A stretch of DNA of 64,000 nucleotides from Elmis aenea (Eukaryota > Arthropoda > Insecta > Coleoptera > Elmidae): the NCBI GenBank assembly GCA_947652605.1, contig OX393576.1:51746966-51810965 (forward strand). The letters are read 5' to 3'. A model generated the notes under the pieces. It searched no databases. It had not been told where the DNA came from and saw only the letters and a list, made by a program, of their open reading frames with translations. Shown here one piece after another: positions 11,941-23,459 of the stretch. The position numbers were made by a program, and so were the translations under genes. Each line of letters starts with the position of its first letter. The first letter of the stretch is position 1.

Positions 11941-12610
11941 ACAAGGGAGGCTAACGAAGTAACGATATGTTGTCGCTAGAATCTGAACAAGGCTGTGTTT
12001 ATCGCATTAAGAACCTCAAAAATAAATGTTTTGCAGAGTTATAAGTGCCATCATTGATGATTTACAGAGGAAAAATAGGGAAAAAATAAAAGATTGGATA
12101 ATAAAGGTAACCGTCAGAGTAAAAATCAAAGTTCTTCTATTTACCAATGCGCGCATCCTTTGCAAGTAAATGGTGTAAAGCTTTTGAAAATATCTTAAAC
12201 GCTTCCGGATAAAAACGGAAAAAATGAAATCGCTGTAAAGGCTTATGCAAGTCGCAAAGATTTAGTTATAACAGATAAAAGTACCACAATTTCACAAATC
12301 ATAGCGCTTTTGCAGGGGTTTCGTTTTTCACGGAACGGTTAAAGATATTTACGAAAACTTTGCACCATTTTACATTCAAAGGATGCGCGCATTGGTAAAT
12401 AGAAGAGTTTTGATTTTACCTCTGACGGTTTCTTGGCCAACACAATCGCAAAAATTAACTTTGTTATTAAGTTTTTTAGTATTATTTCTATGTAAATCAT
12501 CAATGGCACGCATAATTCTGCAAAACATTTGTTTTTTATGTTCTTCTTGATGCAATAAACACAGCCTTGATCAGATTCTAGCGACAACATACCGTGACCT
12601 CTCCTTGTAG
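11941..12610. mobile_element. Second copy of the 6531-type inverted-repeat element (MITE)
   Basis: The left arm begins ACAAGGGAGGCTAACG and contains CGATATGTTGTCGCTAGAAT. The right arm contains the complement ATTCTAGCGACAACATACCG and ends near CTCTCCTTGT. Both arms carry the AATGCGCGCATCCTTTGCAA block seen at 6750. The copy is about 670 bp, non-coding, with no nested insertion, and it shows the empty architecture of this family. The minus-strand open frame at 12339-12653 is a shadow of the right arm. Confidence 0.75.
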
Positions 12611-14924
12611 GTAAACCAAACAGGGTTAATAAAAATATATATATCAATATCACCGCTTGTACAAAATTACAGCGTATCTATACGGCATAGGAACGCAATT
12701 TATTTACTAATTTACTGATTTCATTATTATCCACAACATTTTCTTAATTTTCTTTTAGCTTAAGAAATGAAGAATTTTTCGAAGCTTGTTTGACATTTTC
12801 TTGGTTTATAAATTTACTTTTACCGAAAGTAATCTTCCATTGATCTGAACAGTTAATAATCACTTACAACAACATAAGTGGATTATGGTGAATGAACCAA
12901 AGTTAAAACTCCACATCTTTTTTGAGTCACTTTTACACAATCTGGTCTTGTCACATTAACAGTTCAAAAAAGCTAGATCGTCAGCAAAAAGTTCCGAATA
13001 AAAAACTCATCAGCAGAGAAAATATATATGAAAGAAGACAACGGATGATCAATAACAAAATGTAATCAATTCTCAAAAAAAATAAGATCTTGGTTGAAAA
13101 ATCCTGTCACATCCACGATAAATAACCCCAGGACTTGCTTCAAGTCGTCTATTCAAATCATTGAAACATTGCGTCCGGGGAAAAAGCCGTAAAGATATCA
13201 AAAACAAACTAAGAAGAAATATTAATCTCAAACAAAATGTGGGGAAAAGTTGTGGATAATGATAATAATTTTGTTTCTTGTTAAATGACGATATATTTGT
13301 TTTAAGCAAGAAACGACATTATTCTTTTGTAACACATGTATCAATTATGCGGACAACCCTATATGACGGTTTTATATTTTTTCAATGACTGCTACCTGGA
13401 GTCATACAGTTTGGGGGTACCACTATTCTTCGGGAGATCGTTTTCTAGTCTCTGCTACTTGGGTTACTATAATTTCTTGGCGGTTTTTCTTTCCTTCGTT
13501 ATCACCTACCGAGGTTAGTAAGAAATTCTTATCTAATCTTCTCGCATTTTCTGCGGTTTTTTTAATTTGCAATCAGTTTATACACTATTGACTTTATTAA
13601 ATAAAAACATCGGCATCAATTAAGAAAATGAAACAGTCTTGTTCGCACTGGATGGCAACGGTAAATAGACAAAATTTCTACAGGACGTCTAAAAAAATTT
13701 GCAATATTATTACACACTGTTAGATAAATTTTTTATTTAATAATGAATACTTTGTCGTTGATTTTTTACCTAATTTATTTACTTACATCACAATTTAACT
13801 ACTTTGCTACAATATAATTGATGTAAATCAAAAAATTTAACCGTATAAAAATTCATTACAACGGTACATCATACATAAAGAATTGTCAAATAACACATTA
13901 AGTTATTTGCGATTATCAATTACCCAAAAATTAATAAATCCAGTACCTACATGAAAATCAAGGAAATAAAAACTTTTCCAATCAAATTATTTTAAATAAC
14001 GGTTTTAATTTTTACTAGATATAGTATTTTAATTTCCTTTTTTCCAATAACATGTAAATAACTGTAATATTTTATGTATGTCAACATAACTTGTTAAACA
14101 ATTATAGTAGAGATTAAATAAAAGCATCATAAGGTTTTATCCTTCAGTGTTTTTACTTACTGTTGCACACATTAAAGCAATATGAGTTATATGATATACT
14201 TAATGCTAGTTACGCAAACAGAATACAGCTAATCAATGACTAACAAAAGGCGATAAGTCTTATCTGCTTTTATACATATTTTATGATAACCACAGTTTAT
14301 TGTTAATAACGGGACTGATAATGTAATATGTAAATAACATTTCTTATCTAAATTACTTCAAACTGTTGTGGATTATTTTAAGAATTTTCAACGTTGATCG
14401 ATCGAATTTTGTTGCCACATCAGTTGAATTGTGTGTAATAAATAATATGATGATCATAAAATGAATTACTGTCACAGGATTATGTATTTTTTTCAATTTA
14501 CATAATTTGAAAATTTAGTATTTCCTGCTTAAATAACTTGGGTATATAAATACTGCAGGAAATGAAGGCTATTGAAATATGGACGTACATCTTCATTTAC
14601 GAAGTTTCTAAATGGACTTTTTACGTAACTAAAGCGTGTAATCAATACCTACCAATGAATTCGATCACGGAAACCTCTTCGGCTAAATTAATTTCAATAA
14701 ATATAATTTTAATAAGTAAAAAGATTTCTACTACATTTAGACACGACATAAGGATGCAATTTAACGAAATTTGTAACTTTCTGTAAAAGAACTAGCAACA
14801 TTTTTTTCCTTGATCGGTTTTCATTTTACTAACGAAATATCTGGGATAAAAACCTCTAATACGCATGGCTTATCAAATAACATAAATTTGAAGATAATTA
14901 TATAATAATTAGGTAAAAGTTTAC
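12611..14924. other. Intronic or intergenic AT-rich DNA beyond the 14925 exon
   Basis: The donor site at 14924/14923 (minus strand) means this stretch begins as the intron after the exon at 14925-17267. No matching acceptor with a convincing coding exon was found. An open stretch near 13336-13591 (plus strand) shows overlapping frames without a known domain and is not called. Confidence 0.45.
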
Positions 14925-17267
14925 CTTTGGCTTTTGAATTTTGGTACTTCTTATCAGCCCATCATTTGCAATGTGGTTGGGAACTTCTTTACGACCAGTA
15001 AAATCATACACAATCTCAGTTCTGGGTTCTGAACTTTTCCTTGGTTTTGGCACTTCAAATTTATTCACTTCTTCGACACTTTTCACTGACACAATCGTTT
15101 TTACACTTGGTTGTTCTAAAGATTTTACAGTGTTCAACTGATTTTTCTCGATTTCCTGAGAAGTTAAATTTTTATCTCGTTTAGGTGGTGTTGGAGCTAT
15201 GGATTTTGATGTTCCGTTTATAACTGGGGCTATTGTAGGGGACTTTTCTTGTGCTGTAGGGGTGAGAGGAGATTTCTCTGCACTTGCTGGTGCTGTAGGC
15301 GATTTTTTGTTTAAAGACTGATTCTCAACAATTGATTTTCTAATTTGGGGTCTTGGTATTTCAACTTGTAACACAGGTCGCGCTTTCTTTGCGTTTTGAT
15401 TTTGAGGTGAAGCTTGGGTGTTTTCCTTCGTAACTGCATTATTTTCCTTTCGAGGTGATGTTTTAAGAATAACTCCGATACCTGAATTTTCGTTTAGTAC
15501 GTGATTTATATCAAATTGTCGTGTTGGTGATTCAACTTTCAACGGTTTTTGTAATATTATTGGCGGTGACCGAATTTTTAAGTTGTTGCTGTAAGTTCCA
15601 TTAACTTCGACTTTTAAGGGTTGTATTGGTTTGGTGCTAACTTCAACAGGATCTTGATTAATTTTTGGTAAATGAGGTTGAGCAACGGAGGAACCAGGAA
15701 GATTAAATACCACAGAATTCCCGGCTTGTTTTATGTTATGCTGACTTTCGTTAGATATGTTCTTGTACTCATCAACCTCATCCTCAGATGTAACGGACGA
15801 TGAAGACGCTGAGCTTGATATTTGAGACGATTGTGAATTGTAAGAATCTAAATTATTCCTATAGTTGTTCCTGCTACAATCACTGATTTCAGCTGTTATA
15901 AAGTTTTCTGTTGCTGTTATTTTGAAAGTCGGCGAGGAAACGCGATCTAAGGGACTAGAATGAATGATTAAATCCGGCGTTTCTGATAAGCTTGAACCCG
16001 TAGTCTTGATACCAGGCGAGCTCAAATCTTCCTTTAATAAAGGTTCGATTTTGAAGACATCCGGTATGGGACTTGGCAGCGAAGTAACATCAGGAGATAA
16101 AGAATCGCTACTATATGTCTTTTCTTTCTGGTTCCATCTGCTTTTTAATGAATCTGGACGTGTAGCAGCACCATTTAATCGAGCCTTATCGGTTGTTGGT
16201 GTTACAACAGGCTTTTGTCTGGCCAGAGGTTTTTTGTTTACCTTTGACTGAGTTATTATATTCTTGTAAGTAGCGATTTTAGCGGCTACTTCCCCGGTTT
16301 GATGTGGAGGCCGAGTTCTTTGCTCTGCACGACCTTCAAAGATTCGTTTCGTCTGTTTAACAACGTCTGCGGGTGGTTTTTCTTTTTCGCTCATGATCGG
16401 CGCAATTCTTTTAGGTCTGTTAATTCTATAAGTTGGAGCACTACTAAATACTTTGTTTTCAGTGGTTATTTCCAACATTTTCTTATCGTGGACTTTTCCT
16501 GCCTGGGTGTCATTTCCTTCCTTGTTGATAAAAATTTCCTCATGTAGCGAATCGCGTTTAGTGTCGTGATTGTTGAGCTCGTCTACGATGGTTCTTGATA
16601 TAGCCTCCACCGATCGAGCTCTTTTTAAGTGGTCAACGCCACGTGTGGCGTTACGGTATCGATTCGGTACATTCTTCACGGCGGTTTCTGTTTTAAATCT
16701 AGATTCATGTAAACATGAGTTTGTATCTGCAGTTTTACCGTTGGGGACATCGTCCTCCAGTAGATTTTCTAAAGAAGTGGCCTTACGCAAAGGTAATATG
16801 GACGGTCGCACTTTTGCATTGCTCTCCCGGAGTGTTAAACTTAAGAAGCGGTTTCTTAATTTGTTAACGATACCTGGTCCGTAGTGGAATTCCTCCGAGG
16901 AATCGGAATCTATTGCTTTCGCATCCCCGTTTTCCAGTTTTTCGGTAACCATGTTATAATTGTTAACGGTTTTACGGTCAATCCGAGTACGATCTTGCAC
17001 CATGTCTGAAGCATCTACAGGGCACGTTTCAACTACTGTATTACATTTCTCGTCGTCACCATGCAAACAAACGGCCGTGACTGAAGCACTGGTACACGTT
17101 AGGCTAGGTTGTTGTCCCGCACGCCCGAATGCGACTGCGGCCGATGCGCTCTGAGGGGATCCGGTCGTCACCAGCTGTTGCGTTTGATCAAATGGAGACT
17201 TCTTTTTTCGAATCCGTAATATCAAATCTTTTTTCCACTGCGGATAATTATCGATAGATGAAGCCAT
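14925..17267 (-). CDS. Long N-terminal exon of a disordered, possibly actin/PP1-linked protein
   Basis: This is a 781-codon open exon. The start ATG (17267-17265) opens MASSIDNYPQWKKDLILRIR. The exon ends in-frame at CCAAAG|GTAAAC (last base 14925), a good splice donor, so the frame continuing to 14898 is intron read-through and the protein C-terminus lies in unseen exons. The protein is mostly disordered: an acidic Ser run near residues 480-500, proline-rich EKSP(T)AP repeats around 660-710, and basic blocks. More ordered-looking segments are the N-terminal WKKDL/RIRKKK motif, residues ~128-170 (GPGIVNKLRNRFLSLTLRE, then RKATSLENLLED) and ~298-345 (DVVKQTKRIFE, GEVAAKIATYKNI). The PxWKxxLxxRxR opening resembles the WK motif of phostensin/taperin-family actin or PP1 regulators, but I cannot confirm this. 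That it is a real gene is secure: length, non-repetitive coding pattern and donor. The function is not established. Confidence 0.8.
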
Positions 17268-19440
17268 ACTGCTATTTACAGCTCCAAATCCTCAACGTGA
17301 GGTAAAAATCTTTTTTTTTACCCAATATCTGATCAGATAAGAATTGTTCAAGCTATTAGATAATATGGGTTATCAAAAACTGGTAGTACATTTTTATCTC
17401 GCGACAACTATATGATACAACTAATAATTCACAGCCAGAACTAAACACTGCAGCACCACGACTAATTTACTATAGTAAATGTCAACAAATATCACCGGTT
17501 TTACAAGGTTTTTCAACTGCACACACATGACACAAAAAAATGCATTAAAAAACTTGGTTCCTGTTATAATTAAGCAGAAATATGCAACTTCTAATCGGTG
17601 ACTAGCAAAATACTTTTAGTACATGTGCATAAATATACAGCTACCTAAACTACTTTCTATTGTATAACACTACCTACTATAAAAATGTACTACTATGTAG
17701 TGGTAGTAAATATCAAATGACGTAATTCATGAATAAAAAGTTAACTACGCAATGGCGGCATCTAGGCCATATACGCTGCAATAACAAAGGGAATAGGACG
17801 CCCTTTTATTATTGACCTAAGTACAATAGTACATGTTCCGGCGCGAAATTTGTGAGTATGATCAGATCCCTTGCTGCCTGTGATGAACAACCAATAGAAA
17901 TCTGCTTCATTGAATTTTAAAGTTCTTGGTACGTTGAAAGATGGCAGCCTATGGTTTGGAGTACAGATGCCTAAAGTAACACAACACACAACGTGGATCG
18001 ATTCGGTGTAACGGACACATGGATATACATACTGTTAAGCAACCCACCATACACTTAGATATAAACAGCAAAAACACACTTAGACTTAATAAGACATTTT
18101 ATTAAACAATTTTTACTAAGGGCAGTACGTTATATCCAAAGCCGATCCTGTGCTATACGTAAAAATAACGATAAACTAAGTGATTTCATTAAAACAACTT
18201 GAAAAACGGAATGCTATTTAAATAAGCAACCTTCTACAGTATTTGATACCTACTTGCCTATTTATTTAGATTTGGTATGAAGATGAATTAGATATTGTTT
18301 GCCTTAGATTGTGTGTCAAATTCTAACATTTTTGGAACAGATAGTTTGTCTAATACTTGGTCGATTTCAATAGTTTTTTATAGTAAAATTACCTCTGGAT
18401 TCAGTAAATCTGTTAAAATATTTGTACTAAATTTGTTGTATTTTAAATTCAATGTATGTAATAATTAACACATTTTCATGAAAAGTCTCGAAAAATTGCT
18501 TAACTTATTAGATGACATATAGACAAATGTGTTTTAAGTGAGTGACGTTTGGCTTTGCTACTAACATCAATAAAAAAACACGCAAAACGTTTCATATACC
18601 ATTGCTTTATGTAAAATGAAATTAGCAGCTCGGACATTTTTTTTTGCAAAATTTGTTTGAAATAACTTTGATGAAAACAGTATAAATTCTACGAATTAAA
18701 GATTCCTTTAACTTATTAGCATGCATTTATATAATATCTATTTATATAATTATATAATCATAAGTAAATATTTACATTAATCCTGACAAGTTATTTCTAA
18801 ATACACACTTAATTTTAGGACAGTGTCGTAATCGTAATTATGTTTTTAAAACAAAAGTAACTATCAAATTAGGATAAATCATAATGTTATTTTCGTCTTA
18901 TAATCTGCTCCACTTATAATTTGTATCATAATTATTTCTGGAAAACAATGCAGCAATTGATTGACGAGCAGATCTCCTAACAGCAGTTTTAAAAATCCAT
19001 GATACGTACAATTAGATCAAAAAATTGTGAATATTAGCTTTTTTTGAGCTAAATAATATTTGCGATAATAAGTATCATTATTTATCAGCAAATAACTTTA
19101 TCAGTAATTAATAAAATGTGAGTTTTATTATATCTTGTTGCAAAAAGTCGGAGATGTAGATTAGTATAAAAGGGAACTTTTATATATTACTTTTAATTTT
19201 AAAGTACTACATGGTTTTGTTTTAAAGCTCATTTACACTAAAAAGACTCTTGACTGTTCATCATACTTTATTTGTTGATTGTCCAACAACAGTGCAAAGT
19301 TTTCTAAATTTTGAGATCCACACGTCTTAATTATTCATGATAAAGTAGTAAAAGGTTATCATTTTTAATTCTTCTTATTATTATTTTTTCCTATGTAATC
19401 GCATGTTTTTGATTACAGTCAATTTAGTCATGTGATTATC
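17268..19440. other. Upstream region of the minus-strand gene and intergenic DNA
   Basis: An untranslated exon for the gene at 14925-17267 is likely here, but no boundary could be fixed. Around 17740-17990 the base composition is richer in GC, with an ATGGCGGC box and GGCGCGAAAT, which resembles an E2F-type site; a minus-strand frame of 75 codons lies here without recognisable domains. The rest is AT-rich with nothing visible. Confidence 0.35.
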
Positions 19441-19446
19441 ACAATT

Positions 19447-19456
19447 ATATAAAAGC
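19447..19456 (+). promoter_or_regulatory. TATA box of the peroxiredoxin gene
   Basis: TATATAAAAG lies about 60 bp upstream of the ATG at 19509, in otherwise unstructured DNA. The spacing allows transcription to start near 19477-19485 with a short leader. Inferred from motif and position. Confidence 0.6.
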
Positions 19457-19508
19457 GCACTTATTGCTTTACATTATATTGTAGTGTAAAGAACTTCTGT
19501 GTTACAAA

Positions 19509-20903
19509 ATGCCACTTCGTTTAGGAGATACAGTGCCAAATTTTAAGGCCGATACAACAAAAGGCCCAATACAGTTCTATAACTGGCAAGGAAATTCGTA
19601 AGATATTTTTTTATGACAAGTTTATTAATTTGCAACACATTTTTGTTCAATATCATATAAATTGCCGTAATACATGTAGGAAACTGGCAGAAAATTGGTG
19701 TTGTTTTTGCATATGATACATTTAAGCAACACGACTACTTTAGTGTCGGGGTCCCTGACTTAAAATAAAAATTGCTCTACTTAACATTGAAGTCGAGAGT
19801 CTTAACCAATTTAAACTGGTAGCACAATTTCGGCGTCACGTAGAATTAATAAATTTTCTGCTTTAACCATTGATCTTTAGTTTTTTTTTGACTAACCTGC
19901 GTATTAAGTTGCCCATAAGAATGTTCTTTTCAGTTTTAAATTAAGCATAAATTATTCAACTTTGCCCTAATTTAACCGACCAAGAGATTCCGATGTTGAG
20001 TTTTGAAGCTAGAACACACTGCATTAGCAGTCAGAGGCACGTTATATTTTTATAGGGCCTCATATAAAGAGAAAGAAATGATAAAGATCATTTTCAAAGG
20101 GAGAAGCCAGTATTTTTCAGGGGAGCCTAGGCAAATTTCTTTTTACTTCACCCAATAAACTTTTGAAATCAGTATATTACATGCTAATATTTTTTCTAAT
20201 CACTTTTAGATGGGTAGTGTTATTTTCTCACCCAGCTGACTTTACACCAGTCTGCACCACTGAACTTGGGCGTATAGCAGTACATGAACCATTTTTCAAA
20301 AAACGTAATGTTAAGCTATTGGCCCATTCTTGTGATAAAATACAGTGCCACGTTGACTGGGTTAACGACATTAAATCCTATTGTCCTGACATTCCTGGAG
20401 ATTTCCCATACCCAATAATCGCAGATGATGATGGCGAACTTGCCGTAATGTTAGATATGCTTGATCAGAAGTATAAACAGGAACAAGAACGATCAGTCAC
20501 TGTTAGAGCCCTTTACATCATAGATCCTAATCACAAACTTAGACTTTCCATGCATTATCCACAATCAACAGGTCGAAACGTCGAGTAAGAAACGAAAAAA
20601 TTTGTATTATTCAATTTTATGCATTAAATTTTCAGTGAGATACTTCGAGTCATCGATTCTCTTCAGCTTGTTGATAAAATTCCTCAAATTGCAACACCAG
20701 CAAACTGGACAGTATGTGCAAAATATCGTAAATTAATAATGAAAATACTAAACAATGTTTTGTTACAGCCAGGAGACAAAGTTATGATATTGCCTAGCGT
20801 ACCGGAAGATGAAGCCAACAAATTATTCCCCGGAGGAATTGATAAAGTGTCTATGCCTTCAGGAATTGTCTATGTTCGAACAACTACTGATTATAAAATG
20901 TAA
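19509..20903 (+). CDS. Prx6: 1-Cys peroxiredoxin (Prx6 type), four exons, complete
   Basis: Exons are 19509-19597, 20210-20584, 20636-20711 and 20769-20903, all with GT/AG junctions, giving 675 nt and 224 aa. The protein begins MPLRLGDTVPNF and carries the peroxidatic centre FTPVCTTELG with Cys45; Thr42 and the conserved Arg of the C-terminal part of the active site (VTVRALYIIDP) are also present. TGRNVDEILRVIDSLQL and the Prx6-specific C-terminal domain (GDKVMILPSVPEDEA, FPGGIDKVSMPSG) complete the usual length (human about 224 aa). It should reduce H2O2 and organic or lipid peroxides through one catalytic cysteine, mainly in the cytosol. Oddity: the position equivalent to the phospholipase A2 histidine (His26 in human) is Tyr24, and the lipase GxSxG motif reads GNSWV, so that side activity is probably absent. 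The first intron (612 bp) is the longest. A TATA box lies upstream and AATAAA downstream. Confidence 0.95.
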
Positions 20904-20960
20904 TCTTTTGTAAACCTAATTACCAATGCTTGAAATATGGCAATATTTTTGTAACTGTTC

Positions 20961-20966
20961 AATAAA
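20961..20966 (+). terminator. Poly(A) signal of the peroxiredoxin gene
   Basis: AATAAA occurs 58 bp after the stop codon, in the expected place for cleavage and polyadenylation. Confidence 0.65.
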
Positions 20967-20989
20967 AACTTGTTTGAATTAATTAAATG

Positions 20990-21780
20990 AATGACTCACG
21001 TAATACAAATAAGTTAAATTAAAAATTGCGTATTTTCTTTTATGAAGAAAATAAGAAAGCCTTAAAAGGCTCCCTCAGCAGACGCGTTATACGGCTCGGT
21101 ACCATTATCATTGCTAAACAGGTGTCGCGCTCATCGGTATACCGAACTTGGTTGTAACACTGTTACTTTTGACCCCAAGCCCAAGTGTACATAAAACAAA
21201 TTGAGGGAATCCACAATTAACCACGATTCCAACGTCAAATTGTATTGCATCCACCAGTAGCCAACAAAATTTAGAAAATAATAGTCTAGGTACTTTTTGT
21301 TCGATTGTTCCTCTGTTAGAGATTCCCTAAGTCACTCGATCAGTGACACAACGCATTAACTTTTAGGCGGAAAATAATGACTCTAGCTGGCAAAAACTCT
21401 ATGACAGGTGAAAACTAGCAATTAGGTGCAAATGAGCATTGCACAAGCGCTAAGGGCGACATATAACAAAAATTAAAGAAACACTAGGCTCTGTTACAAC
21501 CTACCCTTGTCCTTGTCACATTGGTCACATTGGTGGATTCGATAAAAAATGCTCCATTTAAATAACCACATGAACCACTATCGTTCCATTCAAAGAAATT
21601 GAGTTTTTGTCAATAAAAATATTTCGCAACACTTAATGCCCGTTTAAGTAACCTAAACGGCAATTAAAATTTTGAAAAGCGCTTTTTTTTTTACACATAC
21701 ATAGCGGGTGTAAATGAATTCTGATATGCCCCCTTTTTTCCTTTAATTTTCATTTTAGGTAAATTAAATTTTAGACATAA
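20990..21780. other. Intergenic DNA, no feature recognised
   Basis: The composition is slightly richer in GC than its surroundings, but there is no reading frame, paired repeat or RNA structure that I can defend. Confidence 0.35.
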
Positions 21781-21781
21781 A

Positions 21782-22035
21782 AATTCGTCCCTCTTTGTTT
21801 TTTGCTGTAAACGTAGCCGTTTTCAAGAAAATTAGCGCTAAAGATGCATCGACAAACTCTGTTTATACACCTCAAATATTTTTTTACTAAACTTAGTTGG
21901 CTAATGTCATGCTTGACTTAAGGCTTGTTCATAACCTAACCTGAGGTGTATAAACAGAGTTTGTCGATGCATCTTTAGCGCTAATTTTCTCGAAAACGGC
22001 TACGTTTACAGCAAAAAACAAAGAGGGAAGAATTT
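21782..22035. repeat. Near-perfect 94-bp inverted repeat (foldback element)
   Basis: The arms 21782-21875 and 21942-22035 are almost exact reverse complements: CATCGACAAACTCTGTTTAT pairs with ATAAACAGAGTTTGTCGATG, and ATTAGCGCTAAAGATGCATC pairs with GATGCATCTTTAGCGCTAAT. They are separated by a 66-bp loop. The high identity suggests a recent foldback transposon or a stable hairpin. No tip or target duplication was established. Confidence 0.85.
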
Positions 22036-22089
22036 TTTCCTCAAGTCGTACTTTCTTATGGACGAATGACATTTTCAATTTTATTCCAG

Positions 22090-22398
22090 AGAAAAAAATT
22101 CTGAAGATGGTAAGCGGATGACCTGACTATAAATCATACTTCCATTACGTGTTTTCTTTCTAATTATCCCACAAAGTCAATGGGAAACACCTAAACATTT
22201 CGGCCAAGTTTGATAGCTCGAGCTTAAACGGCTAGGACGTAATCGATTTTTTGATTTTTTTTTCTTGCAACTTTGGAGGTCTCTAGCTTTGAAAGGAAGC
22301 ATTTTCGGATAACAAAATATTTGACAAATGGTCATCATTTTCACTCAGGAATATGCACCTACTTTTTGGCAGTATATAATAATTGGGATACCCTGTAT
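22090..22398. mobile_element. Right-end fragment of a TACAGGGT-type element
   Basis: The stretch ends GGGATACCCTGTATAA, matching the inward-facing tip of the TACAGGGTN element group, and has the T-rich composition of those elements. No left partner was found. Weakly supported. Confidence 0.35.
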
Positions 22399-22399
22399 A

Positions 22400-22575
22400 A
22401 TTGGTCCGAACCGTTGTGTGAACCGGTTGAAGTCGTTTGAGCCGGTTCATACTAGTCAGCACGGTTCGATGTAGAGGTTTTGTGATTTTTCAACTAAAAG
22501 GTTCAGTTCCGGTTCACGGTTCATAAATAAAGCACCGGTTCGTTCCGATTTTTGGTTCGGTTCGGGTTCCTGGTT
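22400..22575. repeat. GAACCGGTTC-type array, probable hAT-like terminus fragment
   Basis: Repeated GAACCGGTT, GAGCCGGTTC, CACGGTTCGA and GGTTCGGTTCGGGTTCC motifs occur on both strands within 176 bp. The layout is the same as the CCGG-cored arrays at the ends of the hAT elements at 2068, 35380 and 50150, but no tip or 8-bp duplication could be identified here. Confidence 0.45.
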
Positions 22576-22722
22576 GTTAAGTAATAGTTTTATTACTGAA
22601 ATTATATTTCATACTGTTTTTAGAATATGGTTGGCTAGGGTACAATGACAAATGGTCAAAAGGTATGTCAAAATTGTGACTTATATACAACGAACTGGCG
22701 TAAAGCTTGCAAATAAACCTCG

Positions 22723-22988
22723 ATGGCTAATGTTCTCTATTGTGTATTCTGGTTCCTTGTTTTTTGGTGTATAAGTTTCGTTGTAGCATTTTTTTGTGCT
22801 GGCTTCTATATAATATGTTATGTCATATCAATGTGTATAGATCCTTGCAAGGTAAGTTTACGAAAATTTGAATAAGATAGTTAAAATATTGTTGTAAATG
22901 ATTTCAGTATAAGTTGTTAAACAAAATTAAAAGAAAATTTTGTTTGTACTCAAAAGGAAAAACGTTCGAAAATATTATTTTTAATTAG
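22723..22988 (+). CDS. Small two-exon membrane protein (69 aa)
   Basis: Exon 1 (22723-22851, 43 codons) begins MANVLYCVFWFLVFWC, ends IDPCK and is followed by the donor GTAAGT. Exon 2 (22908-22988) follows the acceptor TTTCAG in the same phase, encodes YKLLNKIKRKFCLYSKGKTF and six more residues, and ends in TAG. The intron is 56 bp, a typical insect size. Residues about 5-37 are a continuous hydrophobic, aromatic and Cys-rich segment (one long or two tight membrane spans), followed by a basic tail that would lie in the cytosol. A TATATA stands about 40 bp upstream of the ATG. The start resembles small uncharacterised insect membrane proteins with a similar hydrophobic N-terminus; this is from memory and unverified. 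Function unknown. Confidence 0.65.
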
Positions 22989-23459
22989 ATTAGAGGTTTG
23001 ATTTGAGTAGCCCAAGTTTAACGGATTCAACTGAGAGAACTTTTTTTTTACTATTTCGGTAGTTTCTCAAATTATGTCAGTTGTACGAACGGAAATTGCT
23101 GACTGTTGTATTATTATGACAGCACTGGTGGCAGTTAGTTGACAGTTACAGTTGAGCGAATGTTTTTATATTTTTTGCTGAGCTCTACTATTTCAATATA
23201 AATTTATAGGCTGTGCTTAAAATTTTGATTTTATGCACAACCAGGGTTGCTAGAACTTTTGTCAACCAATGAATGCCTAAGATATCGGTTCATATTTGAC
23301 AAGTAAAAAAAACTTCGCATTTATTTACCTCATTATATCTAATAAACATTTATTATATTGCTAGTAGTTCAAATTTTGCGTAACATAGTCAACGGTACAT
23401 ATATGCATCCTCTCTTTTTAATGCGACGATCGGATCATTGACAGCTAATAAAAATCGGA

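Noticed and set aside
12836..12860. CATTGATCTGAACAG, similar to part of the mariner remnant at 39865
   Set aside because: Too short, and no further mariner sequence on either side.
14898..14924. The last codons of the open frame in the long minus-strand exon, reading KVNF and beyond, which look like a PP1-docking motif
   Set aside because: They follow a clear GT donor, so they are most likely intron and not part of the protein.
14941..17154. Several plus-strand open frames of 64-104 codons
   Set aside because: All lie opposite the long minus-strand exon and are its shadows.
17762..17989. Minus-strand 75-codon frame upstream of the disordered-protein gene
   Set aside because: No domain and no splice-consistent link; the region fits a promoter or 5' UTR at least as well.
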